Assembly (NCBI GenBank): GCA_004764695.1
Contig: SMSO01000032.1
Coordinates: forward strand, 7,522,668-7,586,667
Reading direction: 5' to 3'
Origin: Schizochytrium sp. TIO01
Lineage: Eukaryota; Sar; Bigyra; Thraustochytrida; Thraustochytriidae
Length of the DNA: 64,000 nt
In this document: piece after piece, positions 51,763 to 62,070 of the stretch
Layout: every line of letters begins with the position of its first letter
Position numbering within the stretch: the stretch's first letter is position 1
Translations under genes and position numbers: made by a program
The notes under the pieces: model-generated
The model's input: the letters and a program-made list of their open reading frames with translations, nothing else
Databases searched by the model: none
Told to the model about the DNA's origin: nothing

Positions 51763-54075
51763 TTAAGGAATTTTGTTTGTAGCCAGGGCTTCCTTGTACA
51801 TCTGTATAATCTCAGGAGCTTTATGTGCTTGCGTGAAAAATGTTGCGTGTGCTACAGCCAATCCCATATATACTTGCTCCCGCTCACCAGCAGCAAGGGC
51901 TACTGTTGTAATGGCGTGCTCATCATCTGGGCGATTCTTCATGACGTAAGATTTCGCCTTTTGGAGCATGGCTCCACGAAGTCCAATAAAGTTAATAGAA
52001 CACCGATCAGTATATGGTTCAGCAACTCCGTTCTTGCGAAGTTCAGCAGTTTTTTCCAGAACCTGATCTATGTTGTCAATCAACCATCTATGCATTTTCA
52101 CAATTTTATCGGGTTCACCCCACATAGGAGGCCCCAATTCTGCAGGTAAGAGTCCATGCTTAACAATTCTAGCCCCAGCAACGTCATTGTTAAAAACAGT
52201 GGCCGAGAAAAAGAATGTGTCTTTATCGGCACGAATGAAATCCACGAAAGATGGCACTCCTTTAACGTCCAAAAAGACAACATCATCATCAACTTTGAGC
52301 AAAACATCATCATCAAGGATTTCCATATAAGAGCTTGCGTAAAACTCATAGTACACGTGCCACTTACAAATACTGGGCGTAGCAATCTTGACACGTGGAT
52401 CCGCACGAGCAAGACTATGGAGCCACTGCCTATCTGTGTACCACTGTTTATCATTTGGTCGTTTTTCCTTAGTAAGACAAGTAATATCCCATATATGCAT
52501 CTCTGAAATATAGCCCTGGTCAAGAAGTTCTTTCACGTATCTCACTTGCAAATCAAAAACTCCTTCTCGACCTGCAAAATTCGTCCAGATAGTCTGAGGG
52601 GTTCGCTCTTTACGCGGGCGACGGAAAATCGAATCTCCATCAAGAAGAGGAATATCAACGTAGCGATTCTGAGATTGCATTGAATGAAACCTAGCAACTC
52701 CAGATCGAGTGTCGAACTTTAGGATCGAGCTTAGTAGGCCAAGGTCACGCCAAACATGGTATTTCTGTTCTATCAACATCCCAGGCACATCTGAGATTGT
52801 CTGGGGCTTTCCAGATGCTTGAGCAATAAAGGACGCAATTCTGGAAGCCTGGCGTCCCGAAAAAGAGAATTGTACTGCTTCTGCATCATCGTTCATTATA
52901 TCACTCGCAGAGCCTGCCTGCTCTGTTTTTCCTGCAAACTGAGCAAACTTATCAAAATCTTTAGACAGCACAGCGATACCATCCTTGGGCAAGAAATCAT
53001 TGCTAACCAAGCCTTCTTTAACTTGCCAAGGGTTACCCATACTATTACTGATCCAGCCAATTACATTCTCGCAGCTGGAATGCTCGCAAGGAAGATTGCC
53101 CCGAACTCGTTCTGCGAAATCAAACACCCGACGGCCATCCAAAAAGTTAATTGATGGGCTTGCAAAGATGACAACATCGTCTTCACGAAGAGATGTCTTA
53201 TAAAAGTTGAAAATGTCCTCCACACTTGCATATCCTTCATTTGCAGCTACCCGTTTCCATACCGAGCCGAGAAACTTATTCGCATTTGATCCATGGGTAG
53301 CCGCATTCCAAACGTGAACAGTGTCAATGGAAGCAGACCCTTGAGTAAGAAACTCAGCATATTTTCTTGGCATCCCGAGAAGAGGAGCTGTTGCATCGAC
53401 AGAAAATGTAGCAAGAATAATGATAGGCGCGCCATTCTCAGGACGATTCTCAAGAAACTCGTCCTGAATTAAAGATGCAGGTGGTGCATGGACAATGCTA
53501 CTATCAGCCTCTGGTACGTCTGCTGCTTGTGCGTCTGCTGCTTGTGCGTTTGCTGCTGGTGCGTCTGCTGCTGGTTCGCCTGCTGCTGGTTCGTCTGCTG
53601 CTGGTTCGCCTGCTGCTGGTTCGTCTGCTGCTGGTTCGCCTGCTGCTGGTTCGCCTGCTGCTGGTTCGCCTGCTGCTGGTTCGTTTGCTGCTGGTTCGTC
53701 CGCTACTGGTTCGCCTGCTGCTGGTTCTGACTCAGATGTTTCGGCGGGGATCACTTCATCAGGTTTGGCACGAAGATTGCCAGAGCTCCCTGTCACCTTC
53801 GCGCTCTCCTCGCTTGGACCGACATGCCCAAGGTCCTGAATTTGATCATTCGAGTGTTCATTATTTGAGGTCTCAGGTACTGTCACTTGAAAAGCGTTTT
53901 GAACCTCAAATACTGAAAAGGATTGGGACAGGACAAGAACGAGGATTATAAGACATCCAATTGAGCGCCGGCGAGAGAAACTGCTGCCTTTCGCCATAGC
54001 GATGCTTTCCATTGAAGGTGTGGAATACAGGTGATTGCTTGAAGAAGAAGAGTCACCAGGACGGTTGAATTGCAT
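51763..54075 (-). CDS. type II membrane glycosyltransferase-like protein with duplicated domain
   Basis: A 770-residue protein from the first in-frame ATG at 54075. A basic cytosolic tail and membrane anchor (about 39-55) precede an Ala/Glu/Pro repeat stem (about 118-190), as in Golgi glycosyltransferases. Two homologous regions follow. Region A (about 215-365) has LREDDVVIFASPSINFLD; region B (about 493-770) has ILDDDVLLKVDDDVVFLD. The Asp triad at 596-598 in B fits the DxD nucleotide-sugar/metal motif of GT-A enzymes, while A has Ser-Pro-Ser there. Both continue into a matching helix (FDFAERVR / SFVDFIR) and a GL-x-LP-type segment. B has later conserved-looking stretches (DRCSINFIGLRGAM, RPDDEHAITTVALAAGE). 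The exact GT family and sugar are not recognised. A later Met (41 codons into the longest open frame) is an alternative start. Confidence 0.7.
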   Translation of the reverse strand: MQFNRPGDSSSSSNHLYSTPSMESIAMAKGSSFSRRRSIGCLIILVLVLSQSFSVFEVQNAFQVTVPETSNNEHSNDQIQDLGHVGPSEESAKVTGSSGNLRAKPDEVIPAETSESEPAAGEPVADEPAANEPAAGEPAAGEPAAGEPAADEPAAGEPAADEPAAGEPAADAPAANAQAADAQAADVPEADSSIVHAPPASLIQDEFLENRPENGAPIIILATFSVDATAPLLGMPRKYAEFLTQGSASIDTVHVWNAATHGSNANKFLGSVWKRVAANEGYASVEDIFNFYKTSLREDDVVIFASPSINFLDGRRVFDFAERVRGNLPCEHSSCENVIGWISNSMGNPWQVKEGLVSNDFLPKDGIAVLSKDFDKFAQFAGKTEQAGSASDIMNDDAEAVQFSFSGRQASRIASFIAQASGKPQTISDVPGMLIEQKYHVWRDLGLLSSILKFDTRSGVARFHSMQSQNRYVDIPLLDGDSIFRRPRKERTPQTIWTNFAGREGVFDLQVRYVKELLDQGYISEMHIWDITCLTKEKRPNDKQWYTDRQWLHSLARADPRVKIATPSICKWHVYYEFYASSYMEILDDDVLLKVDDDVVFLDVKGVPSFVDFIRADKDTFFFSATVFNNDVAGARIVKHGLLPAELGPPMWGEPDKIVKMHRWLIDNIDQVLEKTAELRKNGVAEPYTDRCSINFIGLRGAMLQKAKSYVMKNRPDDEHAITTVALAAGEREQVYMGLAVAHATFFTQAHKAPEIIQMYKEALATNKIP
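53514..53736 (-). repeat. 15-bp coding minisatellite (Glu-Pro-Ala-Ala-Gly/Asp repeat)
   Basis: About fifteen tandem 15-bp units inside the glycosyltransferase-like gene, encoding alternating AAGEP and AADEP pentapeptides that decay to AADAQ at the membrane-distal end. Unit length is a multiple of three, so copy changes keep the frame. It probably forms an extended stem whose length can vary between strains. Confidence 0.9.
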
Positions 54076-54589
54076 CTGAGATACAAATAAAGGTTTTTCT
54101 ACAATGCAAGCCAAGTGCTTCGATGCTTGATGCACGTTTTCGCCTCGAGCAATATTAACAACAATGGCAGGTTGACAATGTTGCTAATGAGTGACAATGG
54201 CGATGGCCGTAAAATGCGCAGTATTGAAGTGCTCCACAAGACACCTTGAACGCCCTGCTAACGAAGATTTGGGCTCACTCAAGCGTGACTCCGCACCTCC
54301 AATCCGCGCGCTCCTTGAGTACACAGAAGAGCAACTGGGCAGTCGCCCGCCCGGAACGAGCGTGTTGTATGCGCTGCCTGCGTCCGCTTTCCCTGACCCA
54401 GCCACACGCACAGCGCGGCAATGAGTTTTACTTTCCATTTTTTTCTGTGTCGCCGCTTGCTTCTTCACTTTCGAGTCCTAGAGTCATAGTCACTTTGAAT
54501 AGCTCCCAATTCATCATATACGCACATAAAGATTCCTAGTTCCCAAAACAGAACGTTTATATACAAAACAAAGGGTTGAACTCACAAAC

Positions 54590-54590
54590 A

Positions 54591-54641
<51 letters not shown>
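54590..54641. repeat. (AAAG)n microsatellite
   Basis: About thirteen perfect units. Confidence 0.92.
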
Positions 54642-55404
54642 CCTTTACTTTTCCCTTTCCCCTTTCTCTTCTTCCTTTTAAAACACCAAAGCCTAACCTT
54701 CTCCTATACCAAAGCCTAGCAAGTTCAACTGATCATGTCTTTAGTCAAAGAGGCCGTATTAATAAAGCTTCACGGGACTTTCGTTGGTTCGTTCTTCTTT
54801 CGAGTACCCTCTATCGCCGTCGTCGTCGTCGTCGTCGCATGCGTGCGTGCGTGCGTGCATCTCCAATGCTTGCTTTATCGGCGCCTCTCCGCTTTTCCAC
54901 GAGTTGAAAGGAAATCGAAGGCTTCGAGTGAAGGGAGGGAGCCTCAGAAAGTCTCTGCTTCCTCCTTATGTCTTGACCAGAGTTTCGTTTTTTTTTCTTC
55001 CTTTCTTTCCTCCTTTCATTCATTGCTTTAGTTCGTTAACTTGACGAGTGAGAAAAAAAAGTTAAAAAGTTTTAAGTTAAAAGTTAAAATTGTTTTCAAG
55101 TTTTTTGTTTTTTTTTTAGGGGGAGTGACAGTTGCTAGGTGGTGCTAGTAGTGCAATATTACAAAATAAGTTAAAATGTTTTCCGTTTGGTGGCAGCATT
55201 GGAAGCAGGTGGATCAGACAGTCAGTTGAAGTAAGAGTGATCTCTCTGTATTCGGCCGATGTTATCGACGCCTCTGCAGAGCTCAGAGCTCTGAGAGGGC
55301 CCTTGAGACATGCTCGGCCAACCAGCGCCGCCGTTGAGGCAGCCAGTTTGGTTGAGCTCAGGTAGGAAAGGCAGCGCCAGAGGAGGGAAACTAACACTAC
55401 ACTC

Positions 55405-55458
55405 TTCTTCGTCTTCGTCTTCTTCGTCTTCGTCTTCTTCTTCTTCTTCTTCTTCTTC
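55405..55458. repeat. (TTC/GTC)n trinucleotide tract
   Basis: Interleaved CTTCGTCTTCGT units passing into pure TTC repeats. It reads as poly-Lys/Thr on the minus strand and is probably not coding. Confidence 0.8.
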
Positions 55459-55646
55459 TCTGTGAGAAAGAGGTTCGACGCGTCCAATTATAGGACCGCT
55501 TTCTTTTTAGTGCTCTCTAAAAAAAATAGAAAATTATCGTGACAAAAATGTTTAATGTGAAAAGAGAGCGGCCTGTAGCTAGCCGCCCTCCTACGTAAGG
55601 CTAGGAGGAGTTGTGCAGGAATACAAGAATCTAGGATGGTGTGCGC

Positions 55647-55804
55647 GAGCATAGCATAGCATAGCATAGCATAGCATAGCATAGCATAGCATAGCATAGC
55701 ATAGTATAACATAGCATAACATAGCAAAGCAAAGCAATGCATAGCATAGCAAAGTAACGCAAAGTAACGCAAAGCAAAGCAAAGCAAAGCAAAGCAAAGC
55801 ATAG
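55647..55804. repeat. pentanucleotide array (CATAG/CAAAG)
   Basis: About thirty 5-bp units. The left half is CATAG; the centre mixes CATAA, CAAAG and CAATG variants; the right half is CAAAG. The graded change of unit along the array suggests stepwise expansion by replication slippage. All three minus-strand frames stay open, giving false Cys/Tyr/Leu-rich proteins. Confidence 0.93.
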
Positions 55805-57182
55805 TAATCAGAAAGATATTTGTTTGAGGGCCGAACGTTCAACTTAGTGCATTCTTGATCTACCTGCACAAAAGGCCGCCCTATTCTTGCCAGCCTGTCA
55901 CCGCTCTTTGGGATCCCTGCTCAGTAGGTAGGTACACACCGCAACGATTGCACTTCTCCAAAGAAAATGGGTGAGTGCACTAATTTACACACAATCAGAT
56001 ACTCACGAGTTGCATGCGTCAAAGCCTTGCACTGCTCAAGCAGTCGTGCGTGCAAAGCAGATGGCCATGGCAAGAAGGTTTGGACGTCGAGTGTTGGGAC
56101 CTCGAAGGCTTGGGGTCTGACCAGCTGGTACGTATGGAGAAAGTATGGGTTTTCTTGAAAAGCAGCTTAGCGTGGTTCCCTTAGATGACGAACTTGGAGC
56201 TGATTTTCCGAGAAACGAAGGTGAAGAAGATTAGTTATCCATGAAGATCATTCGCCTCTCCGAGCAGTTTGGCTTCAGTTTTTATATAAAAACCAGTGCC
56301 GAGGTGGACCAGAACTTGGGTTTCAAGAGCTTCAAGCAAAGACAAGAACCTGCGGAGTTGGTGATACTTTCTGTGCAAAACAGATAATGATGATCAAGTT
56401 GATTCGATGTTGTTGTCTTCATTCCCTTTTCTTTTAAATCGTCCATGACTTTGAGACTTTCTTCTTTTTCCATTTCTTTTTTATAAAGCTATAAATGATA
56501 TTGAAATTTAATGCTCTTTTCACTCTGGAGCTCCAAGCTGCATGGCGGAAACCCGTTTTGTGCAGCTGCTGAGCTAGCTTTCCACGATTGCGGCAAACAA
56601 TAGACGTTTTCAATATCACCAACCTCTTCTTTGCCTTTTATCATCGGCAGTGAATGCATCGCGGCAGTCTTTACATCGCACACTCATAGAAAGCAAACAA
56701 ATCATCTAACTTGAGTTTTTTAATTGATGATGTCAGGAAATAAGCTATATGGAGGTAGTAGACCTCGCTGGTATCGGATCGTAGCATTTCCGCTGGATTC
56801 TCGTTCATGTGGTTTTAATGAAAATTTTATTTTTATAATTTCTAGTTAGAACTTTCACTGCCGGTAAAATGGAAACAATGATCGGCGCAGAGTGGGATAG
56901 TCGCTGAGGAGCAAGACTACTCTAGAGAACTTGAAGGCCGATATCTGTGAGAACGAAGCTCGCGTGGCCTGCTTCTGTGATTGCATACCAGGCCCCAGAA
57001 GGTTATTCACCCACAAAATTGTAATCGAAGAGGCAGATAAACCTAAACTCGAATGAAGTCTCAGTCTGGAAGTGAAGAACGGCGGTTCAACTGCCCTCGC
57101 TGTTGATGTTACTGCGGCGGTTAGAAGTAAAGGGTCAATTAGGGCTGGCGTACTCATGATGATTTCAACGAGGCAACGTCAC

Positions 57183-57252
57183 ATGCCCTTCAAGGATAAA
57201 ACTGGGAAAGACGGTAGATTGCCCCTCAAGAATAAAACTTGGAAAAGACAGT
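57183..57252. repeat. two imperfect 35-bp direct repeats
   Basis: Two adjacent units of the form TGCCC-TCAAG-ATAAAACT-GGAAAAGAC-GTAGA differ at several positions. No coding role is seen. Confidence 0.7.
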
Positions 57253-59199
57253 AGACTTTAGAATATAGTTGCCTATCGTTGCATGAAGACTCTATCCAAT
57301 TAGGACTCAGCCTGAGTATCCTGCTTCACCTGCCTGCTCCTGGTTCGCTAGCTAGTCTAATATCAACACTATGTATGGCAATAATCAAGAGAATTAGAAG
57401 CTTAAAAGTAGCTTATGTTCGCCGAGTCTATTAACTTCGAAAAATAAAATTAAACATGAAACAAGCAGCATCCTAATGATCTGAATAAGGTAGAGGTAGG
57501 AGGTGACAGGATCAGTCACGAGTGCTTTAGTTTGCTGTGTTATTCTACTAGATAGAACACAACTCGGTGCTTTCTTATTAGCAATTAACCTGCCTTTGAT
57601 TGTAAATTTACTGACAGGACGTCAACGCAAGATTAAGATTTAACTCTTTCTGCAGAACAAACGAGGATAAATTATGCTCAGCTTTAACATCTACTAGATC
57701 TAGGTTTTGAGTTCGAAACGGTATCCATTTGGTGCATTGGTACGGCCTGCATCAATATTCATTTCCGAATTTTCAGGCTTTGATCTCTTTCAGAACCTGT
57801 GATTATACATGCAATTGAATGGTATACCAATCAACACCACATTGCGATAATATCTTGATCATAGCTTTACATCTTGTACAGGAACTCAAAACAAAAGGGA
57901 TCACTAACTAATTTTTTTTAGAATCCAAGCATGCGAATATGAGAACAAGATTGAGGAAGCTCTGCCAACCAGCTTATCGTGACAGTCAAGAATATCATTT
58001 TCAAAGAGTATCAAGATGTTTACATTACAAAAGAAAATTGCCATCTTCATTTCTCTCAAATAAATTAAAGTAAGCTTCAGACGGAACTTCTACTTCTGAT
58101 GGAAAAAGATGACTTGCAAATGCAAGAGTATATCTGACCGAAGGTTCTGATGAGGGTTGACAGGCTTGTTTGGATCTAGTTTCAAATGGCGTTGTCGAGA
58201 GAATGACAAACTCAAACAGCGATAGAAAATGTAAGTACACAATGCTACATTGGGAAACGACAAAGATTTGGTTCTAAATAATAAACACTTCCCCCAGTGA
58301 ACAAAATCCTTCAAGGTCAAATTAGCGACGGTGGTTTCATGAACAGGACTCATGGAGATGTTTTGTTTTTTGCTTTATTACTATTGACTATGACAGAGAA
58401 GATTACACACGACGTGACGCGACACGACAGGATACGACAGGACATAAATTATTATATTTCGTTTTAAAAGTATTGAAAGCGTGAAAGCACGATACCCAAA
58501 AGATATAGATGAATGGACACTACACTAAAGAGCCATCTCGCGGTAGGAGAGTACTTGTGAGCTAGGTTCAAGTTGTTACAGTGAACCATAGATTGTGCAA
58601 CTATGGAGGATGCCGCGGTCTCATTTCCAAACCCCGTCATGACCTTGCGTACAATGCTTACAACCGTGCCTGATTTGGCGCAACTTAAGTATTAAAGATG
58701 GCTCTTAAGCTCTGTTGAAGAGCAAAATAGATGTGAACCTTTCTCATTCTAACATGTGGAAAGCTCATCCGAGAAACCCTTGCTACATATAACCCAACGT
58801 AGGGAACTCCCTCCCCAATAAACAAAGAAAAAAACAAATACAGTCTAGACTGTCTCAGATTGCTCAATTTTCCTGAAGAAAAAAGTAACCCTTACATGTT
58901 TACACCTGAGCTTCCATGCCAGACCACTTTCCACAGCTACCCACTCATCTAATCAATGAAGTTATGCATGCCGCTGAAATACTGCTGCTATTTGTTCATG
59001 TTGAAAAGAAGCTATAGCAAAATCACAGCTTTCAAACCACGCTATACAACCCACTCGTTGTTCTAGAAACCCAATCAGGCTTTAACAATCGATTATATCA
59101 GAACCGACAAGTCGTCCGAAGTCTTAAATGCAAGGTCCAGGTATATTTGCACTACTCACTCAACGAAGGGAATTACAAGGACTCAACTGTTACAAGGAC

Positions 59200-60837
59200 T
59201 CAACTCTGCGCAGATTGTGATACAACATCCAATGGCCACCTCGGAATTGCCGATGTTGCTTCGATCTCCTTTGGATCACTGAGAAGGAAGGTCTCTGGGT
59301 CATGCGCCGTGAGTTCAGCGCCAGCCCAAGCAATCATAACGCCATTATCTGTGCACAAGCGGGGAGGGGGCACATATAACGGAATACCAAATGTGTACGC
59401 AAGATCTTGAAGCCGCCGACGCAAGTCCTGGTTTGCAGCAACTCCTCCAGACACTACCAGCGCTGTAGGTGGTGTATCAGCTAGCGGTGTATCAGGCCTC
59501 CTAAGGAACTCCTTCTCATACTTGCGGCGTACGGCGTTGCTGGAATTTTCCCAACGCTCCTCCGGCATTGTGCAGCCCGAAAACACGAGTGCACGACGCG
59601 TGGAGTTTTCAATATGCGTGAAGGCAGCATGCTGAAATCCAGCCGCAACATCCGCGCGACGCGATTCAAGAACTCCTGCGGCTTCGAGTTTCATACAGTG
59701 ACGGCGCACAGAAGCTTTGAGACCAGAAAACGAAAAGTCGCAGGATCTTACATTCGGGGTACGCGTAAGTGGCACGCTGAAGGGTACGGAGTTCGCATCG
59801 CCACATGACGCCAGGGCCTCGACCTCTTTTCCAGGATGACCGTTGACGCCAATACAACCAAGCACGCGAGCAACCTTATCGAAGCACTCACCAGCAGCAT
59901 CGTCGAGGGATTGGCCGATGACGCGGTAATCACGAACACCGTTTACGTGCACTAACAATGTGTGGCCTCCAGACGCAATGAGCGTAAGAAACGGGAACGA
60001 CGCAGGAGAGGCCTCAAAGAGACGTGCCACAAGAGCGTGTGCCTCAAGATGGTTCACACGGATCAAAGGCACATTCGTAGCGACGGCCTGGGCAGACGCG
60101 ACGTTGATGCCAGCCCAGAGGCATGGAGAGAGACCAGGCCCAGAAGTAACAGCGACGGCGTCTATGTCAGACCAGGTGAGCTTAGCCTCGCGAAGAGCCG
60201 CCTGCAGAACGCGAGGAAGGTTATCCTGATGGGCTCGAGCAGCCAACGTCGGAACAATTCCGCCATACTCCTGATGTATCTCAAATTGAGATGACACCAC
60301 ATTTGCGAGGATTTCTGCAGAGAGGCCGATAGAGCTTTGAGCTATGGATCTTGCGGTCTTAGAATCCTCATTCAAAGACGCAGAGCTCTGAGAATCTGTT
60401 TCTACAAACTTTGCAGGTTCTGAATTTGGGGCTCCTAGATCCAAAGAGCTCGAGTCTGAAGAGCACGTCAAATTCGAGGTGTCTTCTTGTGAAAAATCGA
60501 TTTTCGATTTTGAATGTGATGACAAGTTCGAATTTGCATCCATCTTCAAGGTCTTTGTCGAGGCAATATCGGCAGAGTCCATCGTACTCGAGGTAGGGCT
60601 CTGATTTTTTCCTTGGGTGATTTCTGGAAGCTTCACCCTCAGAATGCCAACGCCAGTATCGTCGCAGCTTGTCTCCACACCCACGATGATGGCCTCACGG
60701 CGTCCGGAGCGGGGCCACTTGGCAAGTGATCGAGCCCATAATCGCACTGGTGCCCGCTGTGACAGTCCTGACACCTGGATACCAGCCCGAAGTGGTAGCA
60801 GGGACGCGCCAAACCTGGCAGCAGGACCCAGAACCAT
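59200..60837 (-). CDS. mitochondrial-type tRNA N6-adenosine threonylcarbamoyltransferase (OSGEPL1/Qri7/TsaD family)
   Basis: Transfers threonylcarbamoyl to A37 of ANN-decoding tRNAs. In 545 residues, the first 45 are Arg/Ala/Leu-rich and lack acidic residues, as expected for mitochondrial import. The ASKHA fold begins IIVGVETSCDDTGVGIL (50-66) and continues FEIHQEYGGIVPTLAARAHQ (185-204), VTSGPGLSPCLWAGINVA, the metal-binding HLEAH (His 263 and 267), ASGGHTLLV, SLDDAAGECFDKVARVLG, DFSFSGLKAS, SGGVAANQDLRRRL and PRLCTDNGVMIAWAG. Between the first strand pair there is a Ser/Asp-rich insertion of about 100 residues (70-172) absent from the family. Bacterial TsaD is about 340 residues, so the excess is the leader plus the insertion. 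The first in-frame ATG is at 60837. The HxxxH form HLEAH differs from the common HMEGH but keeps both ligands. Confidence 0.92.
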   Translation of the reverse strand: MVLGPAARFGASLLPLRAGIQVSGLSQRAPVRLWARSLAKWPRSGRREAIIVGVETSCDDTGVGILRVKLPEITQGKNQSPTSSTMDSADIASTKTLKMDANSNLSSHSKSKIDFSQEDTSNLTCSSDSSSLDLGAPNSEPAKFVETDSQSSASLNEDSKTARSIAQSSIGLSAEILANVVSSQFEIHQEYGGIVPTLAARAHQDNLPRVLQAALREAKLTWSDIDAVAVTSGPGLSPCLWAGINVASAQAVATNVPLIRVNHLEAHALVARLFEASPASFPFLTLIASGGHTLLVHVNGVRDYRVIGQSLDDAAGECFDKVARVLGCIGVNGHPGKEVEALASCGDANSVPFSVPLTRTPNVRSCDFSFSGLKASVRRHCMKLEAAGVLESRRADVAAGFQHAAFTHIENSTRRALVFSGCTMPEERWENSSNAVRRKYEKEFLRRPDTPLADTPPTALVVSGGVAANQDLRRRLQDLAYTFGIPLYVPPPRLCTDNGVMIAWAGAELTAHDPETFLLSDPKEIEATSAIPRWPLDVVSQSAQS

Positions 60838-62070
60838 CACACGCAACGTTCTCAGGCGCTCAAGTTTGCAGCTTCAGCTTTGCCGCACAACCAGAGACGC
60901 CCCTTCTGCAGGGACTGTCTGCACAACCCATTTTCAGAGCCTGCAGAACCCATTTTCGATGTGCTCAGCGGCAACGACCACCTCGACCAGATAAACGCAA
61001 TAAGCGGGCTTCGCATCGAGCTTTACCGTGAAGTCTTCTTTACAACACCAGACGTAACAGACAGAACTTTCTGATATCGGTCACAACTTGTTCAACTGCG
61101 ATGGGTCGACTTCTAGTTAGTTTCATGAAATTCGCCCAGGACCAATTTACTTAGATTTGCAGCTAGCTGCCCAGACATTCCTTAAGCGAATAAAAGCCAC
61201 GCAGATGCGGGTCTACGCATGATTGCGCTACATTATCATGAAATGCGGCTTTGGAGGCCCATTTTATCTAGCGCAGTGATCCCTTGGCTTCTCAGCCCAT
61301 ACCTTTCCCTGTTCATCCTGAGGCCTTTGCTGACTCAAGCTCATAATCTCAGGCTTCACCGCACCCTAATTAACCAACTTTGTCCACACAATTATATAAT
61401 TTTTACCTGTGTTGTGAAGCATTCCCCGGGTTCCCCGCAGTGGTTATACGAAGTTTGAAGTAAGGATAGGGTATCTCTATAGTAAACGATAGCAGCGATA
61501 CTTTAGATAGATAGCCTGAGAGCTACTGTGACATTCTATAGAGAAAGTCACATCTTGATGATCCTTGGCGCTCGCAGAAGCGCATCCAACGGTGGCGCCG
61601 TCTCCGCCAGACGCTGGCGCGAGGGCTTCCGCGAGTATAGGAGGCGCAGCGGAGGCGCCGGACGCAGTACTTGAGAGTGTTTGAAGTAGCACTCGGTCCC
61701 TGTGTTTCCCCAGAGACCGGATCAGCTGCGCATCGAAGCCTCATCGAGGCAGTAGGAGCAGTGAGGAAGGAAAGCGCGTCTAGTGCTGCCTTCGCCCAGA
61801 TTCCATACTCTGTTTTTTGGTCCTGGAACCTCAATTTCTCCATATCTTTGGTGGCCTCTTTGCTTCGATAGATAAAATTTCTACTTGAGGCCTATTTTGG
61901 GCAAAATTAGCTTGACGATTCGAGAGTGATATTCGAGATTTAAATCGGATTCAAGGCTAACATCAGATATATATTTAGGTCCAGCATCAGACTGAGGTAG
62001 ATTAGACTGCCTCAAATCAGATTGGACTGGTTTGGATTAGATTGCTGGTTTAGGCAAAAGAGACGATACC
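60838..62070. other. divergent promoter spacer between OSGEPL1-like and TPR-like genes
   Basis: About 1.2 kb with both start codons facing outward, so both promoters lie here. A GC-rich block at 61560-61680 contains inverted GGCGCC/GCGCC motifs. The 130 bases before 62071 contain repeated AGATT-GACT-GG elements. The overlapping small frames at 60617-61074 extend antisense to the OSGEPL1 leader and look like shadows. Confidence 0.6.

Larger units (their letters stand above)
54076..59199. other. 5.1-kb spacer rich in simple repeats
   Basis: It holds the promoter of the glycosyltransferase-like gene at its left end. Further in are an AAAG microsatellite, GTC/GCGT runs (54820-54860), a TTC/GTC run (55405-55455), a long pentanucleotide array, a near-perfect palindrome at 55271-55298 and a pair of 35-bp imperfect repeats at 57183-57252. 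From 56700 to 59190 it is AT-rich with nothing recognisable. The frames seen here are repeat-driven or short. Confidence 0.55.

Noticed and set aside
53475-53951. 158-codon plus-strand frame of repeated VRLLL, and a Cys/Trp-rich frame in another phase
   Set aside because: Antisense shadows of the 15-bp minisatellite inside the glycosyltransferase-like gene.
54588-55804. Regular short repeats considered as a CRISPR-like array
   Set aside because: Units of 3-5 bp are directly contiguous with no unique spacers, and the genome is eukaryotic.
55488-55869. Minus-strand Cys/Tyr/Leu-rich frames of about 100 codons
   Set aside because: Produced by the pentanucleotide array; no unique protein sequence.
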